This document shows, in pieces, positions 1 through 13,465 of a DNA stretch of 64,000 bases. The position numbers and the translations under genes were made by a program. Each line of letters starts with the position of its first letter. Position 1 is the stretch's first letter. The stretch is from contig VTFK01000055.1 in assembly GCA_009617715.1 (NCBI GenBank), positions 558,001 through 622,000 of the forward strand, written 5' to 3'. The stretch is from Plectrocnemia conspersa (taxonomy: Eukaryota > Arthropoda > Insecta > Trichoptera > Polycentropodidae). The notes beneath the pieces were generated by a model that was not told the DNA's origin, did no database searches, and worked only from the letters and a program-made list of their open reading frames with translations.

Positions 1-960
1 ACTACTTCTTCCATTACATTTTCCATACAACGCAGCACGTTAATAGGTCTCATTTTCTCAACCTTTTTACTATTTTTTTATTTTAAGTATAGGTATAATA
101 GCAATGTTAAAATTATTAGGTATTTCTCCTTCGGAGAGTGCTTTATTTACTAAATAATGTAATTTAGTTCCTAGCATTTCCCATGTTTCTTTAATCATAT
201 TTACATCCAATTTATCAGTACTGGTACCTTTTTTAATTTACAAATTATAGTTTGAATTTATTTTTAAAGATACTGATTTAAATTCTCCAAATTTTACATT
301 AACTGTTTAATTTTTGTATTGTACTAATTTATTTAACTGGGGTATTGAATTTACAATCTCTTCTATACTCTCAATGTAGTACGTATTCATTTCTTCTGCT
401 ATCATATGATCTTTATATATTTTTTCATCAATCTCCATATTTATTATATTATTTCTATGAATAGGATTATTTTTTTTTTCATTATGTTTCACATTTTATT
501 TCGGTCATTTTTTATTTTATTTATCAAATTTATTGCCTTGCCATATTTCTACATTGTTGATATGTTTTCCATTTTTCATTTAAAACTTTATATTCTATTC
601 TTTGGAATATTTTATGTTTCAGCTCTTTAAAGCGTTTTTAACATTATTAAACCACGGTTTTGCGTTGAATCGATATTACATTTACTCTTTATTTTACTAT
701 CCACAATAACACAATGTTATCTACATTTTAATCATATTTTTGTAATTCTATTCTTAATTTGTTAAAATCCATTTTTTTTATATCTCATTATTTTTTTACT
801 GTAAATAATGTGTATAAATATATACAATAAAATGATTAGTAATTCTTGGAGTTATTTCCACTTTACATTGTACTCTTTTACTATTGGTAAAAACTAAATA
901 TATTTGCCTATTTTTCTATTTTTGAAGTATAAAAATCCTCATATTTGTACCGATAAAAAT
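1..960 (-). pseudogene. Decayed non-LTR retrotransposon (LINE) ORF2 fragment
   Basis: On the minus strand, an open segment at 492-307 is followed, after frame breaks, by a stretch reading like the start of a LINE reverse transcriptase. It contains GTSTDKLDVNMIKE, then KALSEGEIPNNF and EKMRPINVL. The last of these is the conserved Arg-Pro-Ile-Asn block of RT motif 1-2. Upstream (roughly 493-960) other frames resemble the linker between endonuclease and RT, for example GFNNVKNALK and WKTYQQCRNM. Stops and frameshifts are frequent, so it is dead. It runs off the left edge. It lies opposite to Spt20 and probably in an Spt20 intron. The clade (jockey/CR1/RTE) cannot be set from this piece. What is seen is the motif order; the family is inferred. 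Confidence 0.6.
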
Positions 961-1071
961 TCCAATCTTCAGTTAAAATGGTATCCATAATTTTATCAAA
1001 ACTTACTTGTGAATTTGGATTTATTTTTCATATCTCTTCAGTGGCCTCATCGTTAATATAATATTTTACAG

Positions 1072-4000
1072 GTGTTACGGGCTATATCAGCTCCACGGGT
1101 AGATAGTCCACCGTTGATAGCCCCTCCAGATGTAGCAAGCACGGTTGCGCTTTTAGCTAGGCCATACGAGCGTCCGCGAACATCCTCCGATTGCGCCCCG
1201 CAATTAATGGAAGAGTACGTGTTGGAAACTGAGCGGGCTCCGAACTCCACTAGTTCAAATATGCCCGTTACACCCGGAGTTTTTCATATAAAACTTAGCA
1301 TATTACAACGGCCTTCAAATCAAGAATTTCTTGGAGAGCTCTATGTCGACAGAGATCATGTGGAAGGAGAGCGAAACGGATCATCATGCAGATTTCCCTT
1401 AGGTAATTTTTCACGAGATTATTGGAAGTTACAAGAAAAATATTAACTATGTATATATTTAGGTACTAGAGCACACGCCAACAGATATATTCAACAGTTC
1501 ACTGAGATATTTACCGAAGAGGGTAGGAAATCGGTCAGAATAAAACATATTGTACCTGGGCAAGCTCCTAAGGTATCGTTCACGGCTGCTATGAGAGAAA
1601 TGGTATGTATTATTCTTTAATGTAATATGAGATTCCGTTCTGAAGATAATCACTGATTTTGAATTATAGAATCAAGCCGCTCATTTAGCGAGAGCTCAAT
1701 CCTTGGCGGCGGCGGCTGCTGCTGCGTCACCGGCTCAATCTATACCGAGGTAAATTTATTATGGACGTTAATAATTTACGATCTTGTAATGATGATGATT
1801 TTTTGTAGCGGAGCTGCCACTCCTTCAGTTCAGGCTACGGTCAGTGGCGGAGTAGTGTCTCAGCACGGATTAGTGAGTGCCATAAAAGTACCACCTCCGT
1901 CCCCCGCTGTACCCTCACCAACCGGCGTCGTAGCTGCGCCGGCTCCTTCTCCGGAAGTAGTCTTAGTTACGGGTCCTTCGTCTAATGCTCGTCGTACTAT
2001 ATCAGCCAATTTGCCTCTATTGGTAATGTTTTATTCACACGAGCTTTCACATATATGATGACCTGATTTGAATATGTTTTATTGTATTATTTTGCAGCAA
2101 GCTCAATTACAAGCTGGACCGCAAGGAGTGCAACAGATACAGGTGAATCAACAAGTGGGAAGTCCCGCTCAGTTGGACCATACTGTTCCGGGTTTGAAGC
2201 CTCAGTCTCAAACTCTAAACTCGATACACCACATACAGCTGCATCAATCGCAATTGAAGCAGCAGCAACAGCAGCAGCAGCAGGGCAACGAGCCTCAGCT
2301 GCAGACTGTTCAGATTTCGTCTCAGCAGACTCAGGCTCAGCTGCAGCAGCTTCAAAATGCCCAACAGGCAGCAAATCAGCTCCTGGCTCAGCAGCTGACC
2401 AACCCGCCTCAACCCATAAACCCGCATAAGATGCAGCCGGCGATTATTCATATCCAGCATCCACTCTCAGGTCAATTATTGCAGCAGAAAGTAACGGCGA
2501 ATCAATCCCAGCTGCAAGCACACATGGCTCTGCAGCAGCAGTCGGGCATCACGCTGCAAGGGCAGCCTGGTTTATCATTACAAGGACAGCAGGGTATTAG
2601 TGTACAAAACCAGCAAGGCATCTTACAGGCGCAGCAAGGGATTCAACTACAAAATCAGCAAAACATGAATATGACTTCACCGCCGGGTAATTCGCATCAA
2701 GCGCCGATATCTCAGTTGCAAAAGCCGGTGGCGCCAAAGCAAAGGACAACGAATCCGGCCATCAGCGCACTGGTTACGAGTCTCATGAACTCGGCGCATC
2801 AGTTTCAGCAACAAGCCGGTAATGACACGATTATATTTAATTATTATATTCAAATCATCATTTATTTATTAAAACATAAAATTTTAGCCGCGAGCGCTGC
2901 AGCCAAATCCACGTCTAACAACAGCAACATTGCCAATAACTCTGGGAGTAATGCGACGATATTAAACTTGCTGAATAGTGCCCCTGCTGCTATGACGAAC
3001 TCCTCGGCGGGAACCACCGGGCTCGTCGACACCAACCAATCCAAAAAGTCGACACCTCCTTCGGCTCTCTTGGAAAGGTTAATGGCGCCTCCAGCTCCTG
3101 CGACGCCTGCTCAACAGGCCGGCCAGCAAATGGGCCTTCAGTTACCTCAGTTGCAAAACGTACAGGTTAGATTTGTCAATTCCTAATTTATAATATGTTT
3201 TACATAATTTAATATTTTCTTTTAATTTTTAATCAAAGGTACAAATACCAGGATTGCCACAGCCCATTTCATTATCGTTGAACGTGTCCACTGCTGGCTC
3301 TACTGGACTTTTAGTCTCGGTGCCCGTGTCGCAGCCGACGCCTCCTTCGACGCAGAGTCTTTTATCACTGCCATTAAGTATGCTTTTTACTTTACTCATG
3401 TATACGAGCGATATTTACAAAGTTTAAGTAATTGTCCAGTAACTTAATTCATTCAAAGTAATATTGCATTTATGCAAACGTATTAAGAAGATGGATAACT
3501 GTTGCCATAGGTCAAGTGACCAGATTTTGAAAACATCAAAGGACGCTAAAAATAAAATGGTTATTGTTGCTGTGGGAGCTAAAAAAAGTTCGTTTTGGAA
3601 ATTTTCGTTCAAACGCTATCTCGGAAATTTTTATCCGAGGAGGATAAAAGAGGGCAGGAACGTCGTCACAATTTTTTTTATTTAAAAACCATCTCGGAAA
3701 TTTTTTTGAGGAGAAATTGCTACGAGAGCTTAATAAAAGGTCTCTTTTGGAAATTGCCATTTTACCATAGGGGAGTTGGTAAGAGCGACTCCTTGCCAAA
3801 ATTGATTTAAATGCGTTTAAATGAATTATTAACCCTTTAGATGCGAGATGCGGATAAATCCGAATCACCATGCAGGGCTCTCAAGTGCGAGATGCGGATT
3901 TGTCCCACACTATAAAAATCATAATGTATTTTTCCAGATAAAACCAGGAAAATTGTTGTATTATTTTCCTTGTTTTATCTGGAATTTTTTTATAATTTCT

Positions 4001-4916
4001 ATATTCTTTATTAATTAATTTTTATTCAATGACTGTCAAAAACATTTATACATTATTTTTATTTTTCTCCTCATTTTATCACTTTTTACTTTTTTAAATT
4101 AAATTCTGAAGGTGAAAAAAAAGATGCAGCAGAGAATTACTATAAACATATAAAAAAATCTTAATTGTATCTTCAACTTTTTTTTTAGTTGATAATTGAC
4201 ACATTTCCTAACTTTTTATGAAATTTAATTCCGCACATAAAGGGTTAATGTATAAATTGGGGGGGGGGGGCAAATTTAGTTTTTGTCTGGGACACCAAAT
4301 AACCTAGGACCGACCCTGCAAGCAGGATCGCATTATACAGATAGGCCTGCAAAGACAAAGACAGAAATCATTTTGACACTTTTGAACACTTTCAAGTCAT
4401 CCGCATACAACTAAAATTTTCTAATGGTCATGTCTATATCATTAACGAAAATATAAATAACAGTGGTTCAAGGTTAGAACCCTGCGGAACTCCAGAAGGG
4501 GTGAAATATTTCTTTAATAGGTTTATAACTCATGAACAGACAGCGATTTCTTACATAAGTTATGAATAGTCAAATTAGGATTTAGTCAAGATTGTCGTTC
4601 ACTGCTTTATTATTGTTATTTTAAAATGCTCTTATTTCAGCTCACTTGATGGCGGGCAGCGTTAAAGCTGGCACGCCGCTCCAGCTCGTTCAGCGTCCTC
4701 GTGTCGCGCCCCGTCAGCTACCTACCAAGCTACCGACGGCTGCTGTGCCATGTGAGTTACTTCGGTCATGCAATTGTGTCTTGTAAACTTTCATCATTGA
4801 CTAAATATGCATTGGAATTTTCAGCTGGACACGTACAATATATAGGACAGCAGTCAACGACGAGTCTTGCGCATCAGCAAAGGCGAAGGTCGAATCCCAA
4901 CGAGCCCAACAAATAA
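1072..4916 (+). CDS. Spt20: SAGA complex subunit Spt20 homologue (5'-partial, nine exons)
   Basis: Spt20 (SUPT20H/FAM48A/p38IP family) is a structural subunit of the nuclear SAGA histone acetyltransferase coactivator. Coding exons: 1072-1402, 1463-1602, 1670-1749, 1809-2022, 2098-2818, 2888-3165, 3239-3377, 4641-4751, 4825-4916. All junctions are GT-AG with consistent phase and total 2106 bp (701 residues plus stop). The conserved part is at the start: EEYVLETE, then KLSILQRPSNQEF, then RAHANRYIQQFTEIFTEEGR. This parallels the human run DDYVFECE, KLTILQ, DAERVVNQYQELVQNE. The remainder is low complexity: an Ala run, Pro-rich stretches and a long Gln-rich block (2098-2700, including eight consecutive Gln), as in other Spt20 C-termini. 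The N-terminal half must lie upstream of this window. Family assignment rests on the conserved block; the Gln-rich tail is not diagnostic. Confidence 0.85.
3829..4248. mobile_element. piggyBac-like MITE in the large Spt20 intron
   Basis: The element begins TTAA-CCCTTT and ends AAAGGG-TTAA (TTAA at 3829-3832 and 4245-4248). This is the target duplication and terminal sequence style of piggyBac elements. Subterminal copies of GAGATGCGGAT occur at the left end, and CCGCACATAAAGGG is at the right. An internal inverted pair (about 3932-3953 with 3963-3984) could form a hairpin. At 420 bp with no ORF it is non-autonomous. Confidence 0.7.
4300..4505 (-). pseudogene. LINE reverse transcriptase fragment (YADD box region)
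   Basis: On the minus strand, GVPQGSNLEPLLFIF is followed, after a frameshift, by NDIDMTIRKF, a stop, then LYADDLKVFK. These are the GVPQGS and YADD motifs of RT domains 4 and 5, in the order and spacing expected for a non-LTR retrotransposon. A frameshift and an in-frame stop show it is dead. It sits immediately after a 12-G run, beside the MITE, in the Spt20 intron between 3377 and 4641. Confidence 0.7.
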
Positions 4917-5720
4917 TTTAGGTAGCCTTTTTTTAATATATGAATAACTTAGCTATAATATTTGGCTTCAAAAACGATACATATCTAGGAAATCAATTTC
5001 ATGATTTTGTGGATGATAAATAATATTCTCAAAGAAAAGATTTCTGATTATTGGAAACATAAACAGACTCCCATGTTTGATGTATCATATTGTGGCTATT
5101 TAAATAGTGTTATTTATAATTTTTATTGATCAAAACATCACATTTTTTAAAACACTGAAACAAAAAAAATGTTGAAGTACTCTGTGGATTAATAAATGCA
5201 ATACACTTCCAACTTAAGACTGCATTTCATTGCACAGTTCGGTGTACTCAAATTCTTAAGCATCGTAATAAGGCTATCAACTTTGACAGTTTGTGCTGTA
5301 CTGGATAAGTAATATCTTATGTGTTACAACTGGTATCATCTGCTTAATTGAGAAATTGATTTCATTGACTTATACATTGATTGAGCAAGTATTTCGTTTT
5401 TGAAGTCGTTCATTTAAGCTACTTAAATTAATCTTTAAATAATTGTTAATAACAAAATACGTATATTATGTTCTTTAATATTAATATTATTTTTTAATTT
5501 TCAGTGAAAGGCAGCGAAGGAGGTCACAACGACAAATTTAGAATAAAAAGTATTATTTGATACGTTTTTACCTGAACTAAACGGATATTAATAATGAAAA
5601 TAGTTACTAATTAAATAAGAGACCATATTAATTTTGATATATGTATCGTTCATTAGTAATATTTATTCCAATGTATAGTAAAAATAACGATGAAAATAAA
5701 AAAAAAAAAAAAAACAAAAT
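4917..5720 (+). other. Probable Spt20 3' untranslated region with possible 3'UTR intron
   Basis: After the TAA at 4914-4916 there is a weak donor (AG|GTAGCC at 4919-4925). A good acceptor sits near 5504 (TTTTCAG before TGAAAGGCAGCG). The sequence after it is slightly less AT-rich and reaches an AATAAA followed by an A run near 5695-5713. This fits a spliced 3' UTR, but an unspliced 3' UTR is equally possible. No coding potential is seen. Confidence 0.35.
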
Positions 5721-5787
5721 GAAGCGTAATGTGTACAATATTACAATACTATAGAACTGTTTATATATATGTATATATACATAAATA

Positions 5788-7946
<2,159 letters not shown>

Positions 7947-8091
7947 GCGCGTATTGTGAGATACATTTTCTTTCGCTGATGAGAGTGAGTGAGAAGAAAT
8001 GGGCGTGCGGAACGCATGTAATGCACGCCCTTATCTCTCACTCACTCTTGTCACTTAACACGCGAGCAAGCGAAAAGTATCTCATCATACT
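7947..8091. repeat. Palindromic repeat, copy 1
   Basis: A GC-richer imperfect palindrome of about 145 bp. The outer arms share GAGATACATT with CTTTCGCT, inverted as AGCGAAAAGTATCTC. The inner arms share GGGCGTGC. A second, much more regular copy lies at 34788-34921. The centre of this copy is in the opposite orientation. No ORF is present. It is probably a foldback-type transposable element. Confidence 0.75.
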
Positions 8092-9430
8092 ATTATATGA
8101 AATGCAAAAATCCCTAAAAAATAGGTTAAACTATTTTTATTTATATAAAGTTCTATGATAACTTGTAATAAAACAAAGCCTTCCAACAGCTGATTATTTT
8201 TCAGTCAATAGAAATTTATGTCAGACATTATCTTACAAATTTTGATCGGCTGATGTGAGGCTTTTCTTAAAACATATCAAATTAACTTATACTATTGTTT
8301 CTGTGAGACTTTAAAATATTTTAATGCCATTTCTATTGGTATAATTAATTTTTTTACTGGTATTCTAAAGGCCTAATGTAAATTTGAACCAATAGTCTTG
8401 AAACATATAATGGAATATTTGAAACATGAGCTTTAAAAATATCAACAACTCGTCTCTAGAGTATAATTAAAATTGATTTATTTAGCAAAATATCTTAACA
8501 ATAAATTGACCGTTCAGATATATATTATACATACATATGTATAGCTTAGTAATTTGTTTTTCGGCAGTTGTGTTGTAGCTTAATGTTGATTTATATTTTT
8601 ATTTTGTAACATATAAGCTTGGTTGTGAGTGATATAGTTAAATATAAATTTATTTTTGCTAAAAAAACTCATTAATTAATTAAGTTGAATTTGCGTTACC
8701 TTAGTGACCAAAACGCTGTTTTTGCATGAGTTTGTGTATATATCGTTCTCAAAATTAGATCAATTGAAAAGTCAGGTTATTTGATTTGCTGTAATGTTTT
8801 TTTTTATAATATATATATAAATCAAATTTATTTATTTAAATAAAGGTGTATTTAAATAATACAGCACTGACAATAACTCATATTAATTTATATATAACTC
8901 TTCTAGTGATGTTAATATTTTTATTGCCGTTTAGGACCAAATTATTATGTTGTATATGTATTTATGTCTCGTTTGCCTGCTTTGTATCATGTACTTTGTA
9001 AGTGTATTAAAAATTAGATAATCCGATCTACGAAGAAGTATATTTTGTAAATAGGGTATTTGATCAAATTGTGCAAGTTACATGTGTAAATAATATTTAA
9101 GCAGATTCCGAACCGTTTGAAGAGGATAAAAATAAATAAAATAAAAAAACGTAATAATTTAATATGTATTTGCAATAAAATATTGTAAAAATGTGTTAAG
9201 TTGACAAGTCTGAATGAAATAATTTTATAATAAAAAAGCATATATAAATATATGTAAATGTTGTAACAGCAAGGCTGTTTTTGTTTCCTACTTGTAAATA
9301 TTGTCACAACATATTGTTATAAAATTTCATGATAATGTTTGGAAACTGACGACGAAGACATATTTTTTTTCTCATTTATTGTTTTGAAATAAAAGTGATG
9401 TTATGTATAAAAATATATTTATTTTTTTAA
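8092..9430. other. AT-rich intergenic DNA downstream of Rrp43
   Basis: No gene or clear element is seen. Minus-strand AATAAA signals for Rrp43 occur just past its stop (near 9420) and near 9374-9379 (TTTATT on the plus strand). Confidence 0.4.
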
Positions 9431-10937
9431 TTAACTTTTCAATGCAGTACAGACGAGGTTTCGTATTTGCTTCGATCGTTTTTTAGCGATGTCGCACGTT
9501 TTTTGGATCGTTTCGGAAGAAAGTGGAGTTGCGCCTAACTGATGCATACCTAACATTAAGTCCTCCTTCTCATCTGCAGTTGTGCCCCATACGATAACCG
9601 TGCTTCCGAGAGGGCCGCCGCAAAGTTGTTCTTCTTCATGCGTCGGATTCGCAAGAAGAGTTTTACTGCAATATTAAATAATTATTTATACGAGAAAATA
9701 AAGTACACTGAAAAATTTCGCGTCAAACGGGTAAAAAAAATGGAAATCCCTGTGATGTACACCAAGTGTACATGTGCTAAATAAAATGTTGATTAATTTT
9801 GTTTATGCTTTTAAATCGAGAAACTTAAATACAAATTTTAATGTGTATCGAGCAGCTTTATTTGCTTCGTTTGAAATTTATTAAATTGAGAATTATACAT
9901 TTTTTAATTACAAGGATTATGTTGGCGTTAAAAGATGCAGTGTGCATGCGACTCCTCTGCTTATATCACAATAGTAAAATGTCTTGCTAAATTTATAAGG
10001 GGCAGAACATCGAAGATGGCTTTCACAACTACTAAAATTGCTGTGATTATTATTAAAATAACGTGACAGTAACCTTTCAAAAAATGTAAAACTAGTCGCA
10101 ACTGGGAATGTGTTGATCTCCAATGGAATTCTTTGCTCTTCATGTATGATGCAGTTCCCTGAAGTCTCATCATATTCCACCTTTGGAAGAGTCGCTAAAA
10201 ACAAAAAAAAAAGTTAAATTATATTTGTTAAGTAAACGCACATAATTAACAGACAATCACCGGTTTTCAAAGCTGCGATTAGCGCCATAATTGAAGCGTC
10301 AACAATGGAACCTCCATAATTAACGCAAATTAAGTCACAGTGAACGACCCACACTAATTTATCCTTAACGATACACAATTTATTCAAATCGATGACTTTA
10401 GCGTCGTTAAATATGTCTGATACTAATTGGTTAACGGACTGAGCCAAGTCGCTGGGAGGTCCAGGTTTGAAAATGGGCGAGCAGAGAGCTGGAAGCTCCA
10501 AGTTTGTTACGACAAATCCTGTCTCAGGAGCTAACGCAGCCGGTGTGGTTATTTCCTAAAAGAAAAGATTGCTTTTAATGATACAAAAGTTTAAATCGTT
10601 TAATTTTTTACTCACTGCTTTTATGCCGCAGCAAACTTTAGTATCTCCCAAAACAACCATGCAAGATCCGTCTGCCGTTGATATGGCTTTAGGATGGACC
10701 AACGCAGATTTGCATTGCTCGAATGTTCTGCCATCGGGACGAATATTGCGCGAGATAAACTCTCGCAAATACTTCTCCGGCTGGAGAACTCTGAAATTTT
10801 TAGGTTATGTTTGAGCGTGTGAAACAAACTGTGTATATATTGTAATATAATATATAAAACTGAATGCGATGATGATTATAAGTGCGTTTTGAGGGATTAG
10901 TTCCATTATTCCATACTTACTTGTACACGTCAACCAT
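9431..10937 (-). CDS. Rrp43: Exosome complex subunit Rrp43 (EXOSC8), complete
   Basis: A non-catalytic RNase PH-fold subunit of the six-membered ring of the RNA exosome, which processes and degrades RNA 3'-5' in nucleus and cytoplasm. Five coding exons on the minus strand: 10937-10921, 10790-10616, 10555-10261, 10194-10074, 9665-9431. They sum to 843 bp (280 aa; human EXOSC8 is 276). The start MVDVYKVLQPEKYLREF has a good context (CGGCAATGG), and the first codons are split from exon 2 by a strong GTAAGT donor. Family landmarks are RNIRPDGRTFEQ, ISTADGS, LGDTKVCCGIKA, VWVVHCDLICV, PVATSFTFFE and NPTHEEEQL. Each aligns with human EXOSC8 (CRPDGREL, STADGSALVKLG, VICGVKAE, VLYCDLIC, PVATSFAVFD, DPTGEEEHL). 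The gene is convergent with Spt20. Nothing is broken. Confidence 0.96.
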
Positions 10938-13416
10938 TGCCGGTTTTTAAAATTGTGTTTTGACAGCTACTATCGGTGTTTCTATAAGTAAAAATTATAA
11001 TTCAAAATTAACTAAACTCTAAACAATAAAAAAATACAGTTCAAAGCACTACAAAAATATTCAAAACTAAAATAAAATTATATTTTTTAAGTTAATACAA
11101 GTTTTTGAGCAAAACACATTTTTTTATTGGGGTAATGTCGAACATAACCAATTAACCCTTTCACCGTGGCTGATATTTTTGCGCGCTATTTCGAAATTTA
11201 CTAAAATGTAGGAAGAACGTATTGATGCCATAATTTATTTAAATATTATTTCAATAAAGTGTTTTTCAAAATTATACAAAAAATTGACATTTTAACAATT
11301 TTATTAGGTTCCAAAAACTAAAATATTTTTTAATTGTTTGAATTCCAACGAAACGTTCATTTATAAAATAAAGTTACAAAATACTTGAACTTTTAATAAT
11401 TGCTCTTTGTTTAGAATTCAGTTCATAAAAATGTCGTTTGTTATTTTTTTGCTTTTTTGTTTGTAAGTCTCTATTCAGCCCCCATTTCAATGACAAGTCT
11501 TTTACTTCATATTTTATTTCTTCATATGAACTCCGTACATGGCGTATAACGATACTTAATTGATCTGTCTTTGTATTGTCCTATGTTGCATAAAAGGGCA
11601 ATGAATTTATCTTTCTAATTAGTTCTTGCTGTAAATGATTTCTTAGGCAGTGTTTTATTATATTTCATTTTGAATTTTCGGACTTAAATATGTTATCGAT
11701 CCAGATGGCATATCTATTATTTGTTTTATAATAGAGTGGTAATTTGCAAATTATTGAACTTGACAAAAAAATTAACCATACCCATAATCGTTGTATTGAA
11801 CAGTACTTCGATTTGTATAAATAATATATTTCACTAAAACTTACATTGTGTTGCTTGATATATTTGGTAAATAATAGTCCTGTAATAAAATAATAGTGCT
11901 TTGTCTTTCATGCCTTTATGCATATTATATAAACTAAATCACTTAATTTTTATATATTTTATTATTTACATATAGGTTTTTGAATTTATTGTTAATAAAA
12001 CTTAAAAAGTTAATATAATACGAAAAATAATAACATAACCCTAATTATTGCCTTCTAATAAAACTGTTTTTGCGGACGGTTGGTGACAGGTGACAATTAC
12101 ACGCAGATTAAGCCGCTGCAATAATATTTTTATTAACAGTTGATAATAGTTTAAAAAATGTGTTACTTGATAATATATGCGAGTGAACGGTGGACGAGGC
12201 ACCACCAGCCGTTGTGTGCCAAAAGAATGCTGGTCTCCGCCGCCATCGCGTCAGTGTTATCAGAGTTTTGCAAAGTTTTAACTATAATTAATTATGTAAT
12301 AAATTGATAAATAAGCCATCACACTATAATAATTAATTTAAAACTTAAAAGCTTCAATATACGTTATTATAACTATTTAGTTATGTTAACATTATTATTT
12401 ACTATTAATAATTTAAAAAACATAATAGTAGTGCAACAATGAATAAAAGTTCAATGACTGTCGGATTGCCCCATTTTGTAAGAATAGTCCATTTAATCCT
12501 TGCCCAAGTACTTATCATTATATTTAAGCATAATCTTAAAACGTAACATATTTATGATAACAAAAAATACATTTTGCTGTTATACTGAAAAGACAATCAC
12601 TATTGTTATATATTTTTTAAATTAAAATAAAATAATGTTTTTACTTGACTCTCAATATGACGTTAAATATTAATATATTTTTTAATTTTAAAGGTTTGAA
12701 ATCTCATGCCCCATAGTTCAAGTCGGTTTATTCTGCCTAATATTTTTTATAAATTTTCTTTACTTAAGCTTTAACTTTAACATACTAAGCAGGACGAATA
12801 CTTGTAGTTTGTACTATTACATTAATTTATAAATAGTTTATTTTGCATATAACTGATTACGTTAACACAGTAACATCCAATATGGTGTAGTATGAAAACG
12901 TTAGCGTGCGCGGATAGTAATAATACATTTTTAGATAAACTAAAGAAAATAATTTAATTAAGTTTAAAACTTGACCTATTTGATAGTGACGTCATATATA
13001 TTATTTTGTTGTCTCACATCTAATCTGATTAAATTCGAACTAAATGTATATAATCGATACATTTAAAAATGACACGCTTTAAAGATATGCCATTATGAGT
13101 TCACAATTCTTAAAATATTGATATATAAATCCAATAAAACACATGATATTCATAATTTATTTTAATAATTTTTCATTCAATATATACAATTTACAATGGA
13201 AATAAAATTCATTTGATTTATTGGCACTATCTTATACACAATAGATTATTGTTAATATACAGTACATATTAAGAGGCGTATAATGATATTTAATAACGAA
13301 TAAAATTTAATATTTCACATTGAAATACTAGATAATAATAAATATTTTTAATTAATTAAAATTACAATTAAAAACATTTTTAATATATTGTATAATTATT
13401 TTCATGATAAAAATCG
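10938..13416. other. Intergenic region between Rrp43 5' end and harmonin 3' end
   Basis: The Rrp43 promoter should lie at its left edge, but no core element stands out. A lone piggyBac-style end (TTAACCCTTTC, 11152-11162) has no matching partner nearby. A small GC-richer island at about 12060-12260 contains a 49-codon plus-strand frame with no recognisable homology. The rest is AT-rich and featureless to me. Confidence 0.4.
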
Positions 13417-13465
13417 CTAGCGATTAATTATAAGCGTTGCATCAGGCTCTCCAATTACTGTAGTC
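13417..13465 (-). CDS. Last coding exon of the harmonin-locus tail
   Basis: 49 bp after a TTTTCAG acceptor. It completes the split Thr codon and adds TTVIGEPDATLIINR and a TAG stop at 13419-13417. Without splicing the protein would end one residue past FGQ, so this exon adds a distinct hydrophobic C-terminus. Too short for ORF scanning. Confidence 0.7.

Noticed and set aside
2082..2460. Overlapping frames rich in Ala/Ser and Leu in the Spt20 Gln-rich exon
   Set aside because: These are alternative-frame readings of CAG-rich coding sequence. The Spt20 frame is supported by splicing phase on both sides.
3424..3871. Overlapping frames on both strands in the Spt20 intron
   Set aside because: They sit between a clear donor (3378) and the MITE, have no domain, and cross internal short repeats (TCGGAAATTTTT).
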